NCBI RefSeq assembly: GCF_000156235.1
Contig: NZ_DS996816.1
Location: forward strand, 1-64,000
From: Pseudovibrio sp000156235
GTDB lineage: Bacteria > Pseudomonadota > Alphaproteobacteria > Rhizobiales > Stappiaceae
DNA: 64,000 bases
Direction: 5' to 3'
Shown: piece after piece, positions 28,883 through 37,971 of the stretch
Numbering within the stretch: the stretch's first letter is position 1
How the letters are laid out: every line of letters begins with the position of its first letter
The notes under the pieces: model-generated
Told to the model about the DNA's origin: nothing
The model's database searches: none
The model's input: only the letters and a program-made list of their open reading frames with translations
Program-made: the position numbers and the translations under genes

Positions 28883-30514
28883 TTGTTGCCATCTGCGAAT
28901 ACCTATGAGGAACTCCGAGAAAAGTTTCAGTGGGACATCCCGGAGTTCTTCAACATTGGCGTAGATATCTGTGACAAGTGGGCGGACAAAGATGCCGCCC
29001 GCGAAGCACTCATCTTCGCTGAAGAAGAAGGGCCAACAACCACCTACACGTTCGGTGACTTGAAAAAGCTGAGCAATCAGCTGGCCAACCTGCTCGTTTC
29101 ACAAGGCATCAATCGCGGTGATCGTGTCGGCATCCTGTTGCCGCAAGCACCAGAGACAGCCTTCTCCCATATCGCAATTCACAAGCTCGGCGGCATCTCC
29201 ATTCCGCTCTTCTCCCTGTTCGGCGAAGAAGCACTGGAGTACCGACTGGGCAACTCCGGCGCCAAAGCTCTCATCACCAACAACGCTGGTGCTGCAAAGC
29301 TTGAAAAGATCCGTAGCCGCCTGCCAGAGCTTGAACTAATCCTGAACATCGAAGGCGCTGACTTCGGCACCCGCTCACTCCATGCTGAAATGGCAGAGCA
29401 GAACGAAGACTTCACACCCGTGAAGACCAAAGCCGAAGATCCTGCCATCATCATCTACACCTCTGGCACCACAGGCCAGCCGAAAGGCGCGCTGCACGCA
29501 CACCGCACGCTGCTCGGCCACCTGCCCGGCGTAGAGATGCCGCACAACATGTTCCCGAAGGAAGGTGACCGTTTCTGGACGCCTGCGGACTGGGCATGGA
29601 TTGGCGGTTTGATTGATGTTCTCCTGCCAAGCCTGCACCACGGTGTTACAGTCGTCGCCTGTCGCTTTAAGAAGTTCAGCGGTGAAGCAGCTTTCCAGCT
29701 GATGCAGGATCTGAAAATTCGCAATGCCTTCATCCCACCAACAGCGTTGAAGATGATGCGGCAGGTTGAGAACCCGAAGGACCGCTGGAACTACTCTCTC
29801 CGCTCTCTCGGCAGTGGTGGCGAAGCCCTTGGCGCTGAACTGATCCAATGGGGCCGAGATACATTTGGCCTGACAATCAGCGAGTTTTACGGCCAGACAG
29901 AGTGCAATCTGGTTGTCTCCACCTGCGCAGAGCTGATGGAAACCCGTCCGGGTGTTACCGGCAAAGCCGTGCCGGGCTTTGATGTGCAGATTGTAGACGA
30001 CAACGGCACCATTCTGGAAACCGGTCAGCTCGGCAACATCGGCGTTCGCGCGCCGAACCCTGTTATGTTCCTGCAGTATTGGAATAATCCGGAAGCCACG
30101 AAGAAAAAGTTCTCCGGCGACTTTCTCATCACAGGCGATAAAGGCGTGATGGATAAAAACGGCTGGATCCAGTTTGTTGGCCGCGATGATGATGTCATCA
30201 CATCTTCCGGCTATCGCATCGGCCCGGGCGAGATTGAAGACTGCCTGCTGAAACACGACGCTGTCGCCATGGCGGGTGTGATCGGTAAACCGGACAAACT
30301 GCGGACTGAGATCGTCAAAGCCTACATTGTGCTCAAGGAAGGCATTGAGCCCTCTGATGAACTCGCCAAAGAACTTTCTGAGTTTGTTAAGCAGCGTTTA
30401 GCTGCCCATGAATATCCAAGAGAACTGGAATTTGTCGAAGCCCTGCCAATGACAACAACCGGTAAGGTGATCCGCAGAGAACTTCGTGCCCGCGCTATCG
30501 ACGAGGAGGTTTGA
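28883..30514 (+). CDS. AMP-forming acyl-CoA synthetase in the leucine operon
   Basis: A 543-residue adenylate-forming ligase that joins a carboxylic acid to CoA via an acyl-AMP. The P-loop motif IIYTSGTTGQPKGALH is at about 190, the A5 motif EFYGQTECN at about 335, and the C-terminal GYRIGPGEIE and TTTGKVIRR are intact. The start is a TTG at 28883 behind GAGGAGGAGG; a second TTG follows directly. In this operon the substrate is probably isovalerate or another short branched acid, or acetoacetate, which the lyase produces. The motifs do not decide between them. Confidence 0.9.
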   Translation: MLPSANTYEELREKFQWDIPEFFNIGVDICDKWADKDAAREALIFAEEEGPTTTYTFGDLKKLSNQLANLLVSQGINRGDRVGILLPQAPETAFSHIAIHKLGGISIPLFSLFGEEALEYRLGNSGAKALITNNAGAAKLEKIRSRLPELELILNIEGADFGTRSLHAEMAEQNEDFTPVKTKAEDPAIIIYTSGTTGQPKGALHAHRTLLGHLPGVEMPHNMFPKEGDRFWTPADWAWIGGLIDVLLPSLHHGVTVVACRFKKFSGEAAFQLMQDLKIRNAFIPPTALKMMRQVENPKDRWNYSLRSLGSGGEALGAELIQWGRDTFGLTISEFYGQTECNLVVSTCAELMETRPGVTGKAVPGFDVQIVDDNGTILETGQLGNIGVRAPNPVMFLQYWNNPEATKKKFSGDFLITGDKGVMDKNGWIQFVGRDDDVITSSGYRIGPGEIEDCLLKHDAVAMAGVIGKPDKLRTEIVKAYIVLKEGIEPSDELAKELSEFVKQRLAAHEYPRELEFVEALPMTTTGKVIRRELRARAIDEEV

Positions 30515-30520
30515 TCAGCG

Positions 30521-31384
30521 ATGAGCAAGAAACTAAACATTTTTGAAATGGGTCCACGCGATGGCCTGCAAAATGAAAAAACGCTGATCCCGACAGCAAG
30601 CAAAATCGAACTGATCAACCGCCTTTCCGAATGCGGGTTTGAGAAGATCGAGACATCTAGCTTCGTATCTCCTAAGTGGGTGCCACAAATGGCAGATGCT
30701 TCAGAAGTGTTTGCAGGCATCGCTCGCAAACCCGGCATTCGCTACACCGCGCTGACGCCAAACATCAAAGGCTACGAGCGCGCCAAAGCATCTGGTGCAG
30801 ATGAAGTTGCAATCTTCGCATCAGCATCTGAAGGCTTCTCTCAAAAGAACATCAACTGTTCCATTGAAGAGAGCTTTGAGCGGTTCGCTCCAATCGTGGA
30901 AGCCGCAAAAGCGGACGGCATTCCGGTTCGAGGTTACGTCTCCTGTGTTGTCGAGTGCCCCTATGATGGCCCGACACCGGTTGAGAACAGCGCAATGGTC
31001 TCCGAACGCCTGCTGCAGATGGGCTGCTACGAGGTATCCCTCGGCGACACCATTGGTGCAGCTACGCCGGAAACAACCGAAGCCATGCTGGACGCAGTGC
31101 TAAAGGTTGTTCCTGTTGAACAGCTTGCCGGTCACTTCCACGACACCAAGGATCTGGCTCTGGCCAACATCATGTCCAGCATCAAGATGGGCCTGCGGAC
31201 ATTTGACTCCGCAGTCGGTGGCTTGGGCGGATGCCCGTATGCTCCAGGTGCCAAAGGCAACGTCAGCACACTGGCAGTCGCCAAAATGGCAAAACTGCTG
31301 GACTACGACACTGGTCTGGACATCAAAAAGCTGGAACAAACGCAAGAGTTCATTCTCTCCATTAAAGAGGCAGCCGCCGCATGA
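30521..31384 (+). CDS. mvaB: Hydroxymethylglutaryl-CoA lyase
   Basis: A 287-residue lyase that splits 3-hydroxy-3-methylglutaryl-CoA into acetoacetate and acetyl-CoA, the last step of leucine breakdown. The N-terminal EMGPRDGLQNE holds the catalytic Arg-Asp, the metal-site motif GHFHDTKDLALAN is present, and VGGLGGCPYAPGAKGN carries the catalytic cysteine loop. ATG 30521 follows a GAGGAGG that overlaps the previous gene's end. Its stop overlaps the next start in an ATGA. The symbol liuE is also used for this gene. Confidence 0.95.
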   Translation: MSKKLNIFEMGPRDGLQNEKTLIPTASKIELINRLSECGFEKIETSSFVSPKWVPQMADASEVFAGIARKPGIRYTALTPNIKGYERAKASGADEVAIFASASEGFSQKNINCSIEESFERFAPIVEAAKADGIPVRGYVSCVVECPYDGPTPVENSAMVSERLLQMGCYEVSLGDTIGAATPETTEAMLDAVLKVVPVEQLAGHFHDTKDLALANIMSSIKMGLRTFDSAVGGLGGCPYAPGAKGNVSTLAVAKMAKLLDYDTGLDIKKLEQTQEFILSIKEAAAA

Positions 31385-32166
31385 CCTTTGAGAACATTCG
31401 CATCGAGAAAGCCGAAAACGGCATCACCACTCTCTGGCTGGCACGCTCTGAAAAGCACAACGCCATGAATGCTGAAATGATGGACGAGCTTGCAGCCGCA
31501 GCCGAGGAGCTCGACAACTGCGAGCAAACCCGCGCAGTCATTCTGGCAGCAGACGGCGAAACCTTCTGCGCTGGCGGCGATCTCAAATGGATGCAGGCAC
31601 AGGCTGAGAAGGACCGCATCGGCAAGATGCAGGAAGCCAACCGTCTGGCAGGCATGCTCAAACGCCTCGACAGCATGAAAAAGCCTCTGATCGCCCGTGT
31701 TCACGGCCCGGCCTACGGCGGCGGCGTCGGTATGCTCAGCGTGTGCGATCTGGTAGTCGCAGCCGACAACACCAAGTTCGCCCTCACCGAAACCCGCCTC
31801 GGCCTGATCCCGGCAACCATCGGCCCATATGTTGTACGCCGTCTGGGTGAAGGTCATGCCCGTCAGGTCTTCATGAACGCCCGCCCATTTGGCGCAGAAA
31901 GAGCCCACCATTTGGGTCTGGTTTCACTGGTAACAACAGCGGAAGACCTGCACGCAGTAACGCAGAAAGAAGCAGCAGCTTATCTGAACTGCGCACCGGG
32001 TGCAGTGGCAGACGCAAAAGCACTCTGCCAGAACTTGGCACGCATGCCAGTAGAAGATCAGATTGACTACACAGCAAATGCCCTAGCGGACAGATGGGAA
32101 ACATCTGAAGCACAGGCCGGAATTGCTGCCTTCTTCGCTAAAGAAACACCACCTTGGCGTAAATAA
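31381..32166 (+). CDS. liuC: 3-methylglutaconyl-CoA hydratase (crotonase family)
   Basis: A 261-residue crotonase-fold enzyme that hydrates 3-methylglutaconyl-CoA to HMG-CoA. The oxyanion segment FCAGGDLKWMQAQAEK and GPAYGGGVGMLSVCDLVVAA are visible. Gly replaces the first catalytic Glu, as I recall from LiuC-type enzymes, while Glu in LTETRLGLIPATIG holds the second position. It is the last gene of the operon, overlapping the lyase gene by the ATGA. Operon context makes the assignment strong; the motifs alone would say crotonase. Confidence 0.9.
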   Translation: MTFENIRIEKAENGITTLWLARSEKHNAMNAEMMDELAAAAEELDNCEQTRAVILAADGETFCAGGDLKWMQAQAEKDRIGKMQEANRLAGMLKRLDSMKKPLIARVHGPAYGGGVGMLSVCDLVVAADNTKFALTETRLGLIPATIGPYVVRRLGEGHARQVFMNARPFGAERAHHLGLVSLVTTAEDLHAVTQKEAAAYLNCAPGAVADAKALCQNLARMPVEDQIDYTANALADRWETSEAQAGIAAFFAKETPPWRK

Positions 32167-32274
32167 ATCTTCATGACGACTGTTTGACCTGCGGCATATG
32201 CACAAATGCTGAGTTTTTTCTTTACTTGCTGGAGCGCTTTGTTACATAGCATTTAGCGAAAAAACGAGAAAAGA

Positions 32275-33555
32275 ATGCTGCCGGCACTGCAAGCTATCAG
32301 GTCAAAACAGGATTTTCATACCCTTGTCTTCATTGCAGGGACTGTTTTGCTGAACGCGATTGGTGCTGGTTTGATCATACCGGTGACCCCGGCACTACTC
32401 GCAGAGCTTAGCCAGACCACCATCGCAGATGCAGCCCTTTGGGGTGGCTACATCGCAGCGAGCTACGCTGCCATGCAGTTCCTATTCGGCCCAGCCGTTG
32501 GTGCAATTTCAGACCGTTTTGGCCGTCGTCCGGTACTGCTGATCTCGCTGGCTGCCCTCACAATCGACTACCTGATCATGACCTTCGCAGGCTCGCTCTG
32601 GGTCTTGTTCATCGGCAGGCTACTCGCCGGAGTGGCCAGCGCTACCTACGCCACCGCTTACGCAGCCGTCTCCGACATCTCCCACAACGGCAAACGCGCC
32701 ACCCGCTTTGGCATGGTCGGTGCAGCCATCGGCTTCGGCTTTGTGATTGGCCCTGTCATTGGCGGCACCCTCGCCCTCTTCGGCATTCGTGTACCGTTCT
32801 ACATTTCCGCGATCCTGATCGCCATCACCTTCGTCTACGGTCTGTTCTATATGCCAGAGACCCTGCCAAAAGCAGCGCGAAAAGCCATCCGCTGGCGCAG
32901 AGCAAACCCTGTTGGGGCGGCTTTGGACATCGCCCAGACACCTGTACTGATGTGGCTGTTCATCGCCCTCTTCCTGTTTGAGATGGCGAACTTCGTATAC
33001 CCAGCCATCTGGCCTTACTACACCATCGAAGCCTTCCACTGGACCACCGCACAGGTCGGCCTCTCCCTTGCCATCGTCGGCATCGGCTTTTCAAGCGTCA
33101 AAGGCGGCCTCATCCGCTGGATCATCCCTCGCAAAGGGGAAGCTAAAACGGTTCTCTACGGCTTCTTCTTCGCCGTTATCGCACTGCTGGGCTTCGCCTT
33201 CGCACCTAACACGCTCACCGTCATCCTGCTGCTTCCACCAGCTGCGCTTGGTGCCATGATCCCACCCGCTATGATCGCCCTGATGAGCCACCACGTCTCA
33301 CAGGACAAACAAGGCCGTCTGCAAGGCGCATTGACCAGCATCATCGGCCTTACACTGGTGCTCTCTACGCTGATGATGACCCAGCTTTTCACCCACTTCA
33401 CAGCTGATGGAGCAGAGCTTTATTACCCTGGCGCACCATTCCTGCTCGCAGCCACATTCATGGTGCTTGCCATCGGTCCATTCCTGATCGGCTTGAAGAA
33501 AATCAGCGGCAACTCCCAGCCCGTTGCCCTACCAGAAAGCACGCTCGCAGAGTAA
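32275..33555 (+). CDS. MFS exporter of the TetA (tetracycline/drug) type
   Basis: A 426-residue inner-membrane transporter with about 12 TM helices. Motif A after TM2 is GAISDRFGRRPVLLI. Motif B (FIGRLLAGVASATYATAYA) and motif C (GFGFVIGPVIGG) both fit the proton-driven drug:H+ antiporters of the DHA1/TetA subfamily. It starts 108 bases after the leucine operon and is probably separate. No TetR-type regulator is adjacent, so any resistance role is unproven. A small-molecule efflux role is inferred. Confidence 0.88.
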   Translation: MLPALQAIRSKQDFHTLVFIAGTVLLNAIGAGLIIPVTPALLAELSQTTIADAALWGGYIAASYAAMQFLFGPAVGAISDRFGRRPVLLISLAALTIDYLIMTFAGSLWVLFIGRLLAGVASATYATAYAAVSDISHNGKRATRFGMVGAAIGFGFVIGPVIGGTLALFGIRVPFYISAILIAITFVYGLFYMPETLPKAARKAIRWRRANPVGAALDIAQTPVLMWLFIALFLFEMANFVYPAIWPYYTIEAFHWTTAQVGLSLAIVGIGFSSVKGGLIRWIIPRKGEAKTVLYGFFFAVIALLGFAFAPNTLTVILLLPPAALGAMIPPAMIALMSHHVSQDKQGRLQGALTSIIGLTLVLSTLMMTQLFTHFTADGAELYYPGAPFLLAATFMVLAIGPFLIGLKKISGNSQPVALPESTLAE

Positions 33556-33559
33556 CCTC

Positions 33560-34120
33560 TCAGGCTATCGAATTTCGCTGCAGGTACTCTGTTGTTGAGA
33601 CGATATTGCTGCAAATAAACGACAGCGAAGCCATGATCGCAGCCTGTACAAACTCCTGCTGCGACGACTGGTCATTAGCCCCCGGCTCACGCGTCGCGCA
33701 AGCATCATAGATAATCGTAATCGGATACCCCAGTTCCGTCGTCGCATGCGCTGCCGCAGCTATACAGTCCTTGCTCATGGACCCACATATCACCAGCTCC
33801 TCAACATTCTCATCATCCAGAATTTGCTTGAGATTGTTATTGAGGAAGATGTTGGAGGTATACTTGGTCACCACGGGCTCATGCGGCAACGGCTTGGCCA
33901 TATCATGGATCTCCGCCCCGATGGTTCCCTCAACGGTAAACGGCGCATCCTTCTCTTTGAAATGGTGCTGAATGTGAACGATGGTCTGATCCTGAGCGCG
34001 TGCATTTGCAAGCAACATCTGAATGTTCCCTGCAGCTTCCAACTGCCCCTCTAACTCACATTTCCCACCGGGAAAGAAGTCGTTCTGACAGTCAATTATC
34101 AGCAGCGCTGTCCTCGTCAT
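33560..34120 (-). CDS. Isochorismatase-fold cysteine hydrolase, copy 1 of 5
   Basis: A 186-residue cysteine hydrolase of the nicotinamidase/isochorismatase family. The catalytic triad is Asp10 (LLIIDCQNDFFPGG), Lys86 (VVTKYTS) and Cys119 (CGSMSKDCIAAAAHATTE). Its metal-site Asp-x-His candidates are less clear. ATG 34120 is chosen over GTG 34144 because all paralogues start at this position relative to the fold. This copy is the most divergent near the C-terminus. It lies convergent to the MFS gene with only a 4-base gap. The amide or ester substrate is unknown; the family covers nicotinamide, isochorismate, ureidoacrylate and others. Confidence 0.87.
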   Translation of the reverse strand: MTRTALLIIDCQNDFFPGGKCELEGQLEAAGNIQMLLANARAQDQTIVHIQHHFKEKDAPFTVEGTIGAEIHDMAKPLPHEPVVTKYTSNIFLNNNLKQILDDENVEELVICGSMSKDCIAAAAHATTELGYPITIIYDACATREPGANDQSSQQEFVQAAIMASLSFICSNIVSTTEYLQRNSIA

Positions 34121-34272
34121 TTTCCGTTCAACACCTCCTGTCACAGGCAGTTCACTAACACTCTAATAGATATCGATTGACGGAACTGAGCCAGAAAAAT
34201 CCGCATTTTTCATAAAATCTAGAGGTAAGCGCCAGACCTTATAAAGAGCGGGCAGCACACATGCAGCCAGGT

Positions 34273-34821
34273 TCAGACGGCTAGATATTCTTCGGTAGTA
34301 ATCACTTTGCCATAAGCGAAGGAAAGTGCAGCCATGATCGCCCCTTGAACGTACTTTGCAGGCACAACTTCCCCCTCAAATTCAAGGTCACAAGTCGCAC
34401 AAGCATCATAAATAACGGTAATAGGATACCCCAGATCAACGGTCGCCCGCGCCGCTGCATCAATGCATAGATGAGACATGCCCCCGCAAATCACAATCTC
34501 CTCGACCCCAGCATCCTCAAGGATTTGCTGAAGGTTAGTATTGAGATAGCTGTTCGCCGTGTACTTCACCACCACATGCTCCCCTTCCACCGGCTTGCAG
34601 CTGTCATGTAGCTCAGCTCCAATGGTTCCTTCAGCCAGGAAGGGTGCATACTTGTCTTTGAAAAAATGCTGAATATGGACAACGATATCTTTGTTGTCGC
34701 GCGCCGCTTTGAGCAAGCGCTGAATGTTTGCTGCAGATTCGACCTGCCCCACCAACTCACACTTCCCACCCGGGAAGAAGTCATTCTGACAATCAATGAT
34801 GATAAGGGCCTTTTTGGTCAT
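34273..34821 (-). CDS. Isochorismatase-fold cysteine hydrolase, copy 2 of 5
   Basis: A 182-residue paralogue with a complete triad: Asp10 (IIIDCQNDFFPGG), Lys86 and Cys119 (CGGMSHLCIDAAARAT). ATG 34821 has a GAGGGG site 4 bases upstream. A 152-base gap separates it from copy 1. A second conserved stretch PITVIYDACATCDLEF is shared with the other copies, so they probably have related substrates. Confidence 0.9.
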   Translation of the reverse strand: MTKKALIIIDCQNDFFPGGKCELVGQVESAANIQRLLKAARDNKDIVVHIQHFFKDKYAPFLAEGTIGAELHDSCKPVEGEHVVVKYTANSYLNTNLQQILEDAGVEEIVICGGMSHLCIDAAARATVDLGYPITVIYDACATCDLEFEGEVVPAKYVQGAIMAALSFAYGKVITTEEYLAV

Positions 34822-34855
34822 ATCCCCTCTACAAGTTGTTCATGAAAAAAGTCGC

Positions 34856-35416
34856 TTACGCTCCATTCACCGTGTCCAGAAACTCATCCGTCGAAATCAC
34901 GTTGCTATGCGCAAACCGCAGCGATGCCATCATCGCGGTATGAACGTGATCTGCAGGCACTTTCACACCATTGAACTCAAGGTCTTCCGTCGCACAGGCG
35001 TCATAGATAATCGTCAGCGGATATCCCAAATCCAGAGTTTGCCGAGCGGTCGCGTTCACGCAGTTCTGGCTCATGGAACCACACATCACGATTTCATCGA
35101 TACCCGCCTCAACAAGGATCTGCTGCAGGTTGGTATCCTTATAGCCATTCATATAGTTTTTAACGACAACCGGCTCCCCATCGACGGGCTTGGCACACTC
35201 GTTAATCTCTACCCCGGGAGATCCTTCAACCAGATAAGGCTCTGACTTATCTTTATACATATGCTGGAGATGAATGACGTTTTCGTCGTTGTCACGAACC
35301 ACCTCCAGAAGACGAGCAATGTTTTTTCCGGCTTCAACTTGCCCAGCTAAAGGGCAGGCACCACCTGGAAAATAATCGTTCTGGCAGTCGACAATAATTA
35401 GGGCCCTTTTTGGCAT
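34856..35416 (-). CDS. Isochorismatase-fold cysteine hydrolase, copy 3 of 5
   Basis: A 186-residue paralogue with intact Asp10, Lys86 and Cys119 (CGSMSQNCVNATARQT). The frame begins at GTG 35422, but ATG 35416, five bases after a GAGGTG site, is the likely start. It is 34 bases upstream of copy 2's start and on the same strand, so the two may be co-transcribed. Confidence 0.9.
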   Translation of the reverse strand: MPKRALIIVDCQNDYFPGGACPLAGQVEAGKNIARLLEVVRDNDENVIHLQHMYKDKSEPYLVEGSPGVEINECAKPVDGEPVVVKNYMNGYKDTNLQQILVEAGIDEIVMCGSMSQNCVNATARQTLDLGYPLTIIYDACATEDLEFNGVKVPADHVHTAMMASLRFAHSNVISTDEFLDTVNGA

Positions 35417-35575
35417 AAGCACACCTCAGTCCTATTGGTCTTTTCAGCGCAGACAATAAGGGCAACACGTTTAAGCATGCCGGATTTTAAGAAGCAGATT
35501 TTATAAAATCCCGAGCTAACAACGCCAAAAGCCAGCTTGAACAGCTGGCTCCTGAACTCATCTGAAAGTGCACGC

Positions 35576-36124
35576 TTATCCCGCCAGATAGTCGTCTGTC
35601 GTGATCACCTTGCCATAAGCAAATGCCAGAGACGCCATGAAGGCACCGTGCACGTACTTTGCAGGGATCACTTCACCATTGTGCTCCATGTCCAAAGTTG
35701 CACAGGCATCATCAATGATGGTTGCGGTGTAACCCAGATCAACAGCGCCACGCACAGTCGCATCAATGCAGTTGTGAGACATGGAACCAACAACAACCAG
35801 ATGCTCAATGCCCTGCTCGTCCAACACCTCTTTCAGATTGGTCTCAAGGAAGCTGTTTGCAAACTGCTTCACAACAAGCGGCTCACCATTCTGTGGCAAC
35901 ACAGTCTCATGGATCTTCACGCCTTCAGTACCTTTGTTGAAGAACGGGGCATCACCTGCTTCCACCACATGCTGGATATGGATGATTGGTGTGTTCTTGC
36001 TGCGGCTGTCTTCCAGCAGGCGCTTTACGTTCTGAGCAGCTTCAACCTGCCCTTTCAGTTCCCAGGCACCGCCCGGGAAGTAATCGTTCTGCACATCGAC
36101 AATAACCAGTGCTGACTTAGACAT
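35576..36124 (-). CDS. Isochorismatase-fold cysteine hydrolase, copy 4 of 5
   Basis: A 182-residue paralogue with Asp10 (IVDVQNDYFPGG), Lys86 and Cys119 (GSMSHNCIDATVRGA). The reading frame is open back to 36235, but ATG 36124, five bases after a perfect GGAGG, aligns with the other copies. It diverges from the GlxA-type regulator at 36223, with 98 bases between the start codons, so this copy is the likeliest direct target of that regulator. Confidence 0.92.
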   Translation of the reverse strand: MSKSALVIVDVQNDYFPGGAWELKGQVEAAQNVKRLLEDSRSKNTPIIHIQHVVEAGDAPFFNKGTEGVKIHETVLPQNGEPLVVKQFANSFLETNLKEVLDEQGIEHLVVVGSMSHNCIDATVRGAVDLGYTATIIDDACATLDMEHNGEVIPAKYVHGAFMASLAFAYGKVITTDDYLAG

Positions 36125-36185
36125 GTATGCCTCCATCGGTTTGATCTTATGCAGCCAACCTAATCCGCATCCTCTAATCACTCGA

Positions 36186-36216
36186 TTGGCATATACGACA
36201 TAAAACATGCTATAAT
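36186..36216 (+). promoter_or_regulatory. Promoter giving a leaderless mRNA for the GlxA-type regulator
   Basis: TATAAT (36211-36216) is a perfect -10 box only six bases before ATG 36223. TTGGCA (36186-36191) is a possible -35 box at a wide 19-base spacing. Transcription would start at or next to the A of the start codon, and no ribosome site precedes the ATG. TTGGCA and TGCCAA (36217-36222) also form an inverted repeat around the box that a regulator could use. Confidence 0.5.
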
Positions 36217-36222
36217 TGCCAA

Positions 36223-37158
36223 ATGAGCAACTCAAATAAGCATCATCGCATCGGCATCATCTCCTACCCGGGTGCCCAGCTTTCAGCTGTTTACGGCCTC
36301 GTTGACATGCTCAACGCCGCAAACAAGGGAGAAGCAACGTGCATAGAGGCTACGATCCTTCAGCAAGATCAACTGCCGACTATGGAGAGCTGCACGTTCT
36401 CCGCAGTCATCCTCCCTCCCAGTCTGGCAGCTCAACAACCAACTGTTTCCTCTGCTCTGACTCAATGGCTCAAACAACAGCATGAACATGGCGCAATCCT
36501 CTGCTCCATCTGCGTGGGCGCTGTCTTACTTGCTGAAACAGGCATTCTTGACGGAAGACCAGCAACTACCCATTGGGCGATTACAGAAAGCTTCGCAGAA
36601 CGGTTCCCGCTTGTGAAACTCGACACAGACAAGATGATCGTGGACGAAGGCGATGTTATCACCGCCGGCGGTATCATGGCCTGGACGGATCTCGGCCTCA
36701 GGCTTATCGACCACTTTGCAGGCCACGCAACCATGTTGGACGTCGCCCGCCATTTTCTCATAGATCCGGCAGGACGGGAGCAAAAAAACTATCGCCGTTT
36801 CTATCCCAACCTCTCCCATGGCGATCAAGCAATCCTCAAAGCCCAGCACTGGCTGCAGATGGCTTATAAGCGAAAGCTGACGGTGCCCGACATGGCAGAG
36901 AAAGCCGGCCTCACTGGCAGAACATTCCTACGCCGTTTTGAAACCGCAACAGGCCACACACCCAACGCTTACCTCCAGCAACTGCGCATCACTGAAGCCC
37001 GCCAACAACTGGAGCAAACCAAACGCTCTTTCAATGAGATCGCATGGGAGGTTGGCTACGACGACCCAACCGCCTGTCGCCGTGTCTTCATCAAAACCAC
37101 AGGCCTAAGCCCCGGTCAGTACCGTCAGAAGTTCGGCTACCAAAGCCATGCCGCTTAG
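36223..37158 (+). CDS. GlxA-type AraC-family regulator with DJ-1/PfpI domain
   Basis: A 311-residue regulator. The N-terminal DJ-1/PfpI-like (amidase-type) domain spans about 8-175, with the nucleophile-elbow position SICVGAVLLAETGILDGRPA in the usual GlxA style. The C-terminal AraC pair of helix-turn-helix motifs spans about 215-305 (TVPDMAEKAGLTGRTFLRRF and SFNEIAWEVGYDDPTACRRV). GlxA-type proteins usually act as transcription activators. It sits in the middle of five cysteine hydrolase genes, so control of these is likely. Its stop codon overlaps that of copy 5, which is convergent. The start lacks a ribosome site and is probably leaderless. Confidence 0.92.
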   Translation: MSNSNKHHRIGIISYPGAQLSAVYGLVDMLNAANKGEATCIEATILQQDQLPTMESCTFSAVILPPSLAAQQPTVSSALTQWLKQQHEHGAILCSICVGAVLLAETGILDGRPATTHWAITESFAERFPLVKLDTDKMIVDEGDVITAGGIMAWTDLGLRLIDHFAGHATMLDVARHFLIDPAGREQKNYRRFYPNLSHGDQAILKAQHWLQMAYKRKLTVPDMAEKAGLTGRTFLRRFETATGHTPNAYLQQLRITEARQQLEQTKRSFNEIAWEVGYDDPTACRRVFIKTTGLSPGQYRQKFGYQSHAA

Positions 37159-37712
37159 TGCGGATGTGTCAGAAACTCATCCGTTGACACCACAGATGCA
37201 TTAGAGAAGATCAGCGAAGCCATGATCGCAGCTTGAACATCATCAACGGAGACTTCGCGTCCACGGAACTCCATACAACTCGCCGCACAGGCATCATAAA
37301 TCACAGTCACCGGATACCCCAGATCCATGGTGGCACGCGCTGTCTCAACAATGCAGTACTGGGTCATCGACCCGCAGATCACCAGATCATCAATCTTGTG
37401 CTCCGTCAGCAACTGCTTGAGATTGGTGCCTTCCAAAGCATTGAAACTGTACTTGGTGACAATCGGTTCGTCTTGTTTTGGCCAGACCATCTTGTTGATC
37501 TCAGCCCCAAATGAACCCTCAGCCATGAAAGGCGAGTTGGGGTCTTTGTAGACATGCTTGATATGAATGACGAACTCGTGGTGCTGCCTCGCATCTTTCA
37601 GCAGTTCAACAATATTCCCCGCAGCTTCCATCTGCTTGGGCAACTCAAACTTCCCACCCGGGAAATGGTCATTCTGACATGCAATGATGAGCAAAGCGGT
37701 GTTATGCGTCAT
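37155..37712 (-). CDS. Isochorismatase-fold protein, copy 5 of 5, catalytic Asp replaced by Ala
   Basis: A 185-residue paralogue of the four genes on the other side of the regulator. Lys87 and Cys120 (CGSMTQYCIVETARAT) remain, but the catalytic Asp of the family motif DxQND is Ala11 (IIACQNDHFPGG; codon GCA, read from the sequence). In M. tuberculosis PncA the same Asp is essential. It may therefore be inactive, or bind without turnover. The frame is intact, and ATG 37712 has a GAGGG site. Its stop codon overlaps the regulator's on the other strand. Confidence 0.88.
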   Translation of the reverse strand: MTHNTALLIIACQNDHFPGGKFELPKQMEAAGNIVELLKDARQHHEFVIHIKHVYKDPNSPFMAEGSFGAEINKMVWPKQDEPIVTKYSFNALEGTNLKQLLTEHKIDDLVICGSMTQYCIVETARATMDLGYPVTVIYDACAASCMEFRGREVSVDDVQAAIMASLIFSNASVVSTDEFLTHPH

Positions 37713-37971
37713 ACCCAACCCTCTACAGCGCATCCCTGCTGGACGGTTCAGCACCCGCAAAGGAAACGCGCAACAAGCGTCAGAGCCTGAAAAAAGATGC
37801 TCACAAGCGCGTCAGGCCCTAGTGAAAATTCACCAGCCCGCATACTAGGCCCCAATTCATTTAGGCGACGCGCACGCAATCAGTCGGATTTTAGAGAACT
37901 CAATAGCGAAGTAGAACTGGTTAGAATGAAACCCGACTATGAAGCTTCCAGTTCAATCTCTATTGAGAAAA

